NCBI GenBank assembly: GCA_943373175.1
Contig: CALSBM010000084.1
Span: 1-12,476 of the forward strand
DNA: 12,476 nucleotides
Direction: 5' to 3'
Source: JAIXUI01 sp943373175
GTDB taxonomy: Bacteria > Bacteroidota > Bacteroidia > UBA7662 > JAIXUI01
The position numbers were made by a program, and so were the translations under genes. The notes under the pieces were generated by a model. That model was not told where the DNA came from. It saw nothing but the letters and a program-made list of their open reading frames with translations, and ran no database searches. This document shows positions 6,725 through 12,476 of this stretch, in pieces. Every line of letters begins with the position of its first letter. The stretch's first letter is position 1.

Positions 6725-6870
6725 TTCCCTAAAACGAATATCCACAATCGTAAATACCCATTACTTTGACCAATTTCCCGGTAGATTGGCGAGAAAAGTG
6801 CCATGTAAAAAAGCTTGGAACGTTGCCATTGAATAACTTTTTACGATAGTGTCTATCCATTCCCTAAAAC
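6725..6870. repeat. Imperfect inverted repeat bounded by an 11-bp direct repeat (MITE-like)
   Basis: TTCCCTAAAAC occurs at 6725-6735 and again at 6860-6870. Just inside lie arms 6738-6762 and 6832-6856, which match in 18 of 25 positions as inverted repeats, with a perfect 8-bp core (ATCGTAAA at 6747-6754 and TTTACGAT at 6840-6847). The interior, 6763-6831, carries no ORF worth reporting. The layout resembles a small non-autonomous insertion with target duplication, though 2-3 unmatched bases separate arms from direct repeats. It could also be chance in AT-rich DNA. Confidence 0.35.
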
Positions 6871-6892
6871 AAAAAAGCCCCGAATTGGGGCT
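6871..6892 (-). terminator. Intrinsic terminator of the DUF3108 gene, possibly bidirectional
   Basis: AGCCCC at 6876-6881 pairs with GGGGCT at 6887-6892 around a 5-nt loop. Read on the minus strand it is followed directly by TTTTTTG and lies 10 nt beyond the stop codon at 6903-6905, a textbook intrinsic terminator. On the plus strand it is followed by GTCTTGTTTTTT, so it may also stop transcription coming from the gene pair at 5828-6699. Confidence 0.85.
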
Positions 6893-6902
6893 GTCTTGTT
6901 TT

Positions 6903-7709
6903 TTAGTCTTCGCTGATTAAGGCGCGGGGTGGGTTTCTCAGGCCTTCTACATCGGTGAGGGTCATTTTTACTGAGCCTACCAAAATGTTGGCTTTCACGC
7001 CTACTGGTATTTTGTTTTCGTCGTCGGAGACATAAATCTGCAAATCTTCTTCTTCCTTAAATACTCGGCCTTTCAACACTACAGGCATGAAGACCATACA
7101 TCTCCAAGTTCCGGCATCGCTTTCTATTTCGGTCTTTCCTCTATACTTAATCTTCATATAGAAAATCTCATCATCGAGAAAAACAGGAATGCTGAACACA
7201 TCGCCCATTTTCACATTTCTTACATCCCAAGTTCTTGCATAATAAAATGCGCTTAGAATATCTTGAATATGATCCGGTACTTTAAACTGACCGTTAGTGC
7301 TATGCGCCATATTTTCCGTTTGGCGGAAAGTCACATTTTGATGGAGTTTAAATCCTCCTTCATCAATATTCCTTATGAAGTTCCAAGGCACTATGGCCTT
7401 TTCATCAATGAAGGATTCGTACTTATCGCGTACTTTAAAAATCCAGTCGTACTTACTATTAGAACGACCAGTTGCGATTAGGTGGTAAGAATCGCGGCTC
7501 ATGAACGGGCTTTTGCCTTTTTTCACATATAACTCGCCATAACCGGCGTCGAACCAACCGTAGTGAATTCGGTAGCTCAAGTGCTCACCCGATTTAAAAG
7601 AAGTATTTTCAACAGTTCGGAGGGTTTTCTCCTGTGCCTCCACAGTATTCCAATCGGCGGTAGCCAAGGTAGCTAACACCATTGCAAAAGAAAGGAAGAA
7701 GCGTTTCAT
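6903..7709 (-). CDS. Secreted DUF3108 domain protein
   Basis: A 268-residue exported protein of the DUF3108 family. The N-terminus is a clear Sec signal (MKRFFLSFAMVLATLATADW, likely cut after VEA at residue 25). The mature part opens with SFKSGEHLSYRIHYGWFDAGYGEL, the hallmark DUF3108 pattern of a beta-strand with an aromatic-Gly turn, and goes on with YHLIATGRSNSKYDWIFKVRDKYES, an FHQNVTF-like strand, DILSAFYYARTWDV (residues around 150-165) and VWVSDDENKIPV-like strands at the end. The fold is expected to be an antiparallel beta structure in the periplasm or at the outer membrane; its role is not established. There is no lipobox. The start at 7709 is the only one that gives a full signal peptide. 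It lies 43 nt after comF on the same strand and ends at a strong terminator, so it is probably the last gene of that unit. Confidence 0.88.
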   Translation of the reverse strand: MKRFFLSFAMVLATLATADWNTVEAQEKTLRTVENTSFKSGEHLSYRIHYGWFDAGYGELYVKKGKSPFMSRDSYHLIATGRSNSKYDWIFKVRDKYESFIDEKAIVPWNFIRNIDEGGFKLHQNVTFRQTENMAHSTNGQFKVPDHIQDILSAFYYARTWDVRNVKMGDVFSIPVFLDDEIFYMKIKYRGKTEIESDAGTWRCMVFMPVVLKGRVFKEEEDLQIYVSDDENKIPVGVKANILVGSVKMTLTDVEGLRNPPRALISED

Positions 7710-7752
7710 GGTTTGAATTTACGAGCGTTTTCCCAACTGTTGTGCCAGAAAG

Positions 7753-8463
7753 TTATTTACTGAAAGCAAGGGTAGCAAGTTTGATATCAGCAACGCCTCG
7801 GTTGATGAGTGCCTCGGCACAAGCGTCGAGGGTAGATCCTGTTGTCAAGACATCGTCGAGCAGTAATAACCGTGCGCCCACTAACTCCGGACAATCCGGC
7901 GCCAAAAAGGCCTCTCTGGCATTTTGCCATCTACTCACTCTGCCCAACTTGGTTTGGCTTCCGGTTGTAGAAGAACGGGTTAGCCACTCCTCTTTCACCG
8001 GCAATGCCCTACCTTCCGTTAAACCGGCAGCAAGCCGTTCACTTTGGTTATAGCCCCGTTTTTTGAGTTTTTTAAAATGCAATGGAACTGGAACAACGGC
8101 GTCTAACCCTTGAATTGTACCAGTAGTTTCGAGGTAGCGCCCCATGAATTTACCCAATTCTACGGCAAGCCCGGGGCGTTCCCGATATTTTAGCTGATGT
8201 AACATTCGCTGAACCATTCCTCTGTTCTTAAAATGAAGCAACACCTCCACTTCACTTATCTGAGGCTTGCTGGCAAACAAGTTCAGCAACAACGATTTCT
8301 CCTCCTTACTCATACGGGTAAAGGGAAGGTTAGCAGTACAAATCTGGCAGACTTCCTCCTCGAAACCGAGGAGTGGTCGTCCGCAACCTCCGCATAAACG
8401 GGGAAAGAAATAATCTGTTAACGCAAGACCTGTAAGTCTCCACGGGAATTTAAGATGCTTCAC
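7753..8463 (-). CDS. comF: ComF-family phosphoribosyltransferase-like protein, GTG start
   Basis: A 236-residue cytoplasmic protein of the ComF/GntX family, linked in other bacteria to natural DNA uptake. The N-terminal zinc site is intact: CGGC (C24, C27) and CQIC (C39, C42). The middle carries LLHFKNRGMVQRMLHQLKYRE and VVPVPLHFKKLKKRGYNQSERLA, and the end has the PRPP-binding loop LLLLDDVLTTGST (Asp203, Asp204, then TTGST). The start is the GTG at 8461-8463: an in-frame TAA lies eight codons upstream, no other start codon lies between, and AAGGA stands 9 nt before it. Length is normal for the family. Transcription diverges from the PPIase gene with a 46-nt gap. No other competence genes are seen, so a role in DNA uptake here is only assumed from the family. 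Confidence 0.9.
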   Translation of the reverse strand: MKHLKFPWRLTGLALTDYFFPRLCGGCGRPLLGFEEEVCQICTANLPFTRMSKEEKSLLLNLFASKPQISEVEVLLHFKNRGMVQRMLHQLKYRERPGLAVELGKFMGRYLETTGTIQGLDAVVPVPLHFKKLKKRGYNQSERLAAGLTEGRALPVKEEWLTRSSTTGSQTKLGRVSRWQNAREAFLAPDCPELVGARLLLLDDVLTTGSTLDACAEALINRGVADIKLATLAFSK

Positions 8464-8476
8464 ATTACCAAATCCT

Positions 8477-8484
8477 TATTTTTG
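8477..8484 (+). promoter_or_regulatory. Possible Bacteroidota -7 element for the PPIase gene
   Basis: TATTTTTG fits TAnnTTTG and lies 25 nt before the ATG at 8510, in the 46-nt divergent gap. AGGA at 8499-8502, 7 nt before that ATG, supports the chosen start. No clear -33 TTG box is seen at the expected distance, which would fall inside comF. On the other strand the same bases overlap the AAGGA of comF. Confidence 0.4.
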
Positions 8485-8509
8485 CGCCACCTCAAATTAG
8501 GACAATTCT

Positions 8510-10609
8510 ATGATTCGGACAACAATTTCAGCGATGATTTTCCGCACAACCGTCGTTACCGGCCTGTTAGTTGGAGCCATTAGCCTCACGCTTCAAGCCC
8601 AGATTCAGGATCCTAAAACCCTTTTTACTGTAGGAGGAAAGCCGGTTTCCATCGAGGAGTTCCGCACAGTTTACATGAAGAATAACCAAAGCAAGGACGC
8701 CTTCAGTGAAAAAGATTTAAAGGAGTACTTAGAACTGTACACCAAGTTTAAAGTGAAAGTTGCTGAAGCATTTGAGTTAAAGTTAGACACTTCATCTACG
8801 TTTAAAAACGAGTTGAGCAGCTATCGCACTCAATTAGCTCAACCCTATTTACGCGATAAGCAAACCATCGATCAATTGGTTAAAGAAGCCTGGGAACGCA
8901 ATAAAACGGAAATACGTGCTTCTCACATTCTTATTCGTATTACCGAAAATGCAAGTCCTGCCGATACGTTAACTGCTTTCCGACGTATAAGTGAAATCAG
9001 AAGCCGGCTGGTTAAGGGCGAAGAGTTTGGCGCAGTTGCGTTAGAAAGCTCGGAAGATCCTTCAGTTAAACAAAACAAAGGTGATTTGGGCTGGTTCGGG
9101 GCATTCCGGATGATTTATCCTTTTGAAAACATGGCTTACACCACACCAAAAGGCCAATTCTCCGAAGTATTTAGAACCCAGTTTGGTTATCATATTCTAA
9201 TCAAAAAAGATGAGCGTCCTTCCTTGGGCGAGGTAAGAGCAGCTCATATTATGGTGCTTAGCCGTCCAAACGATCCGGATTCGCTTCAGGCAGTAGCAAA
9301 AACTCGCGTCGAAGAAATAGAAAAGAAACTGAAAGCAGGTGAAAACTTTGAGTCACTTGCCCGACAGTTTTCAGAGGACCCGTCTTCTAACCGCAATGGC
9401 GGGGCGATGCCGTGGTTTGGTACAGGCCGTATGGTGCCTGAATTCGAAGAAGCAGCTTTCGCGCTTAAAAATGTGAATGATGTTTCAGTTCCCGTAAAAA
9501 CAGCCTATGGATGGCACATCATAAAGTTGTTAGAGAAACGCGGAATTCCTCCTTTTGAGGAAGCTAAAGCTGACCTTCAAAGCAAAGTAGAACGGGATGC
9601 TAGGCTTTACACCAACCGCACTAACTTGTTGGCTAAGCTGAAGAAGGAATACAACGTGACACATTTCAATGCAGCACTTGAGGCAACTCTTAATTTGCTG
9701 GATAGCAACATAGTAGCAGGAAACTTCAAAATGGATTCTGCTAAAATTGCCGGACTTAATCAAAAACTTTTTGACTTTGCTCCGATTCCGGTTCCCGTTC
9801 CAACTACTACTATTAAGACGACACCTTCCACTGGAAAGAAAACAACTGTTCCTGCCAGAAAAGGCGCTGTTGCTCCGGCAGTTCGCAATACGGAAGCCCG
9901 TACTGCTTCCGACTTTATCAACTTCGTTATCAAAAACCAAGCACCTGCTGAAGGAGCTGATCCGAAAATGCTGGGACGCAAACTCTATGAAAGCTTTGTT
10001 GACGACCAGATTATGGCGTATGAAGACAGTAGATTGGAACAGAAATATCCGGAATTTAAAAACCTGATGACCGAGTATCGTGAAGGAATTCTGTTATTCG
10101 ACCTAACCGATAAAATGGTTTGGACTAAAGCAGTTCAAGATAGTACCGGATTGAAAGCCTTCTACGAAAAAGTGAAGCAAAATCACCTTTGGGGTGAACG
10201 AGTTGAGGGTGGAATTTTCTATTGCGCCAATGAGAAAATTGCCTCGAACGTGCGTAAAGATGTAAAGAGAGGAAAACTAACAGGGGTTGAAATGCTGAAG
10301 AAATTCGCTTCTGACAATCCACTCAACCTGCGTATTGAAGAAGGCAAATTCGAGAAGTCTGCTAAGGATGTTCTCAGTAAAATTGTTTGGCAGCCGGGCA
10401 TTTCTGAAAATCAGAAAATTGAAAACCAGATTGTGTTTGTCAACATCAAAAAAATCTTGGCTCCCGAGCCTAAGATGTTAAGTGAAATCCGAGGTGTGGT
10501 TACTTCTGAATATCAGAATGTGCTGGAGAAATCTTGGATAGAAGGATTGATGAAGAAGTTTCCGGTGGTGGTAAATGAGGCAGCATTTCAAGCTCTTATT
10601 AAACGCTAA
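8510..10609 (+). CDS. Periplasmic peptidyl-prolyl isomerase with two parvulin domains (SurA/PpiD-like)
   Basis: A 699-residue exported chaperone/isomerase. A signal peptide (core VVTGLLVGAISL) ends near LQA at residue 30. An N-terminal chaperone-like region follows (GGKPVSIEEFRTVYMKNN, then LYTKFKVKVAEA, typical of SurA-like proteins). Two parvulin domains come next: about residues 135-235 (ASHIL with His139, GDLGWFGAFRM, FGYHIL with His228) and about 243-342 (AAHIM with His246, GGAMPWFGTGRMVPEF, YGWHII with His336). Both keep the histidines and the GWF/WFG core. A Thr/Pro/Val-rich linker lies near residues 424-460. The C-terminal 240 residues end in a PpiD/SurA-like helix (LSEIRGVVTSEYQNVLEKSW). 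It should help fold outer-membrane proteins in the periplasm. A Met at 8534 could also start a signal peptide, but AGGA lies before 8510. The MMPL exporter gene follows after 35 nt. Confidence 0.9.
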   Translation: MIRTTISAMIFRTTVVTGLLVGAISLTLQAQIQDPKTLFTVGGKPVSIEEFRTVYMKNNQSKDAFSEKDLKEYLELYTKFKVKVAEAFELKLDTSSTFKNELSSYRTQLAQPYLRDKQTIDQLVKEAWERNKTEIRASHILIRITENASPADTLTAFRRISEIRSRLVKGEEFGAVALESSEDPSVKQNKGDLGWFGAFRMIYPFENMAYTTPKGQFSEVFRTQFGYHILIKKDERPSLGEVRAAHIMVLSRPNDPDSLQAVAKTRVEEIEKKLKAGENFESLARQFSEDPSSNRNGGAMPWFGTGRMVPEFEEAAFALKNVNDVSVPVKTAYGWHIIKLLEKRGIPPFEEAKADLQSKVERDARLYTNRTNLLAKLKKEYNVTHFNAALEATLNLLDSNIVAGNFKMDSAKIAGLNQKLFDFAPIPVPVPTTTIKTTPSTGKKTTVPARKGAVAPAVRNTEARTASDFINFVIKNQAPAEGADPKMLGRKLYESFVDDQIMAYEDSRLEQKYPEFKNLMTEYREGILLFDLTDKMVWTKAVQDSTGLKAFYEKVKQNHLWGERVEGGIFYCANEKIASNVRKDVKRGKLTGVEMLKKFASDNPLNLRIEEGKFEKSAKDVLSKIVWQPGISENQKIENQIVFVNIKKILAPEPKMLSEIRGVVTSEYQNVLEKSWIEGLMKKFPVVVNEAAFQALIKR

Positions 10610-10644
10610 GGCTACAGGAAGCGTCTCCTGACTATCCTGCCCTC

Positions 10645-12476
10645 ATGTGGAATAAGATTGCCATTTTCACCCTCCGAAACCGGTTGCTATTACTGCTCCT
10701 GGTTTTGGGGGGTGCTGTTTTTATGGGCTGGAAAGCCAGCAAGGTTCAATTGAGCTATGACAACAAGAAGGTTATTCCGGCTGATGATCCAGCTTTTGTA
10801 ACCTACAACCGTTTCCGCAATACTTTTGGTGAAGATGGAACCGTCATGATTATTGGGTTTCAGTCTTCGCGCTTGTTTGAAGCCTCTTGCTTTCGCGATT
10901 TCAGGACGCTTACTCATGAGATTGATTCACTGGAAGGTATCGAAAGAGTGCTTTCCCTCGGCAACGCTTATAACTTAGTCAGAGACGATTCTTTGGGTAA
11001 ATTCAGGCTGGAACCTTTGACTTTGGAAGGTCCGGCTATGCTGGCTAAATTAGATTCTCTTCCTTTTTATAAAGGCTTGCTGTATGAGCCCAAGCAGCGT
11101 GTTGCCATAATTGCAGTTACGCTTAAGAAGTCGTTTTTAGATTCTAAAGCGCGAATAAAACTGGTTCAAGACATTGAAGTGCTTGCCAGAAAGTTTGCAG
11201 TTCAATACCAAATAGATCCACATTTTTCCGGGCTACCCTACATCCGTACGGTTTATAGCACAAAGGTCGCCGACGAGCTTAAGACATTCACTTTATTGTC
11301 CATCAGCATTACAGCACTGTTCCTGTTAGTAATGTTTCGCTCTTTTTATGCGGTGGCAGTTTCACTGATTGTGGTCATTCTCGGGCTTGTTTACACCATG
11401 GGATTACTGCCACTTTTGGGGTATAAAATCACCTTGTTGACAGGGCTTCTACCACCCTTAATTGTGGTGATTATCATTCAGAACTGTATTTATATTCTCA
11501 ATGTCTACCATTTTGAATTCAGGAAGCATGGCAATAAAATTCTGGCGATGCAACGGGTTCTTAGTAAAATTGGTTTGGCCTCTTTTATTACTAACCTAAC
11601 CACCGCAGTAGGATTTGGCGTGTTTGTCTTTAGCGGCTCCGCCCTTTTAGATCAGTTTTCTATTCTGTCGGCAGTGGCCATTATGATTGTTTACGTCATT
11701 TCTATGCTGGTGTTCCCGATTATTCTGTCCTGGCTTCCCGCCCCAAAAAACCGACAGCTCGGGCATTTGGATAGAAAAAGTACAGCAGGCGTAATGCGAT
11801 TTGTATCGAAAACCGTCTTTCACCATAGGCCCTGGATTTATGGAGTTTCATTGGGATTAGTAGTGATTGGAGCAATCGGGATTATGCAGGTGAAAAGCAT
11901 CGGTTACATGGTGGACGATCTGCCCAAAAACGACCCTGTTTATACTGATTTAAAATTCTTTGAGCAGCATTTTAAAGGAGTTATGCCGCTGGAGTTTGAA
12001 GTCGATACGCGAGAAGCAGGTGGGGTAAAATCCCTTCGTACCCTCCAAAAAATCGAAAAATTTCAGAGGATATTAGCAGGCATACCGGAGTTTTCGAAAG
12101 CCATTTCGGTAGTAGAATTTCTAAAAATGGCTAACCAAGCGTGGTACGATGGAGACCCCCGCCGATACAGACTACCAACTGCACGCGATGCTTCTGCTCT
12201 TACAGGCTACCTTCCGAAGGAGGATGGTTTAAAACGCAAAAGTCCGCTGGCCAGCATGGTTGACAGCAGCTTTCAAAAAGCTAGAATTTCGGTTCAAATG
12301 GCCGACGTTGGTTCAGTTCGTATGGATGAAATTAGCCATCAGTTAGACAGCATTGCTCGTTCGATTTTTCCAAAAGAACAATACGATGTAGCAATAACTG
12401 GTTCAAGCATCATCAACCTAAAAGGAAATCAGTATCTCATCAATAATTTGATTCAAGGATTGGCTTTCGCCCTTAT
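10645..12476 (+). CDS. MMPL/RND-family inner-membrane transporter, 3' end beyond the window
   Basis: An open frame of 610 codons from the ATG at 10645 to the right edge with no stop. It shows the first half of an RND-superfamily exporter of the MMPL/Patched type: one membrane helix near residues 14-29, a periplasmic domain to about 212 (including LSYDNKKVIPADDPAF and HFSGLPYIRTVYS), five membrane helices between about 214 and 360 (FTLLSISITALFLLVMF; AVSLIVVILGLVY; LLPPLIVVIIIQNCIYIL; FITNLTTAVGFGVFVF; IMIVYVISMLVFPIILSW), a helix near 390-408 that opens the second half, and the second periplasmic domain. Helix 4 reads IQNCIYIL, without the GxD that carries protons in many MMPL proteins. The second set of helices begins at the cut end (LIQGLAFAL). 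The substrate is unknown; lipids or hopanoids are typical for the family. It is probably co-transcribed with the PPIase gene, though no Shine-Dalgarno site is seen. Confidence 0.87.
   Translation, partial: MWNKIAIFTLRNRLLLLLLVLGGAVFMGWKASKVQLSYDNKKVIPADDPAFVTYNRFRNTFGEDGTVMIIGFQSSRLFEASCFRDFRTLTHEIDSLEGIERVLSLGNAYNLVRDDSLGKFRLEPLTLEGPAMLAKLDSLPFYKGLLYEPKQRVAIIAVTLKKSFLDSKARIKLVQDIEVLARKFAVQYQIDPHFSGLPYIRTVYSTKVADELKTFTLLSISITALFLLVMFRSFYAVAVSLIVVILGLVYTMGLLPLLGYKITLLTGLLPPLIVVIIIQNCIYILNVYHFEFRKHGNKILAMQRVLSKIGLASFITNLTTAVGFGVFVFSGSALLDQFSILSAVAIMIVYVISMLVFPIILSWLPAPKNRQLGHLDRKSTAGVMRFVSKTVFHHRPWIYGVSLGLVVIGAIGIMQVKSIGYMVDDLPKNDPVYTDLKFFEQHFKGVMPLEFEVDTREAGGVKSLRTLQKIEKFQRILAGIPEFSKAISVVEFLKMANQAWYDGDPRRYRLPTARDASALTGYLPKEDGLKRKSPLASMVDSSFQKARISVQMADVGSVRMDEISHQLDSIARSIFPKEQYDVAITGSSIINLKGNQYLINNLIQGLAFAL

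Noticed and set aside
6725..6870. Integron attC site
   Set aside because: The palindrome lacks paired RYYYAAC and GTTRRRY ends; the TAAAAC ends are direct, not inverted, and no integrase or cassette array is seen.
7682..8053. 123-codon plus-strand open frame across the DUF3108/comF boundary
   Set aside because: It is antisense to comF for most of its length and spans the intergenic gap; comF has full motif support.
9530..9940. 136-codon open frame on the minus strand within the PPIase gene
   Set aside because: It is an antisense shadow of a well-supported coding region, with no motif or start context.
9747..10067. 106-codon open frame in another plus-strand frame of the PPIase gene
   Set aside because: It covers the low-complexity linker, where repeated codons keep alternative frames open by chance; its protein has no domain-like pattern.
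10614..10630. Hairpin CAGGA/TCCTG between the PPIase and MMPL genes
   Set aside because: The stem is only 5 bp, competes with another 5-bp pairing (ACGCT/AGCGT) and has no T-run; likely chance.

Overview
This window looks like chromosomal DNA of a member of the Bacteroidota. The evidence is the set of families seen (a DUF4292 lipoprotein in a cluster with a TPR lipoprotein and an EnvC-like protein, a DUF3108 protein, a tandem-parvulin PPIase and an MMPL exporter of the NC-type), the scarcity of strong Shine-Dalgarno sites, and two TAnnTTTG -7-type motifs placed just before genes. The order or genus cannot be fixed from what is visible. Most of the window has moderate GC; the stretch 5811-6720 is much richer in A+T.

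Layout. 1-402 (minus) is the 5' part of holB, DNA polymerase III delta', running off the left edge. Divergent from it is a tight plus-strand operon, 457-5360: a sugar-phosphate nucleotidyltransferase with a beta-helix tail, a TPR lipoprotein, a DUF4292 lipoprotein (best start a TTG at 3208 that overlaps the TPR gene) and an EnvC-like coiled-coil/LytM protein whose metal ligands are degenerate. Gaps are 2 nt or genes overlap, so the four are almost certainly co-expressed. They fit a cell-envelope job: outer-membrane lipoprotein assembly or scaffolding and control of peptidoglycan cleavage. A 7-bp hairpin (5386-5407) follows.

5421-6902 is the accessory part: a small lipoprotein of unknown role, then two overlapping AT-rich genes (85 and 205 aa) that look like a compact polymorphic-toxin tip with its immunity protein, then a 200-bp non-coding stretch holding an imperfect inverted repeat of about 119 bp bounded by an 11-bp direct repeat, ending in a strong hairpin terminator that serves the minus-strand gene beyond it. 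This is the most likely site of something undescribed.

6903-8463 (minus) holds a secreted DUF3108 protein and a ComF-family phosphoribosyltransferase (GTG start), probably one transcription unit. Divergent from comF, 8510-10609 encodes a periplasmic PPIase with two parvulin domains, followed after 35 nt by an MMPL/RND-type inner-membrane exporter (10645 to beyond the right edge). These two again point to envelope biogenesis. Family assignments come from reading motifs by eye; no database search was possible.
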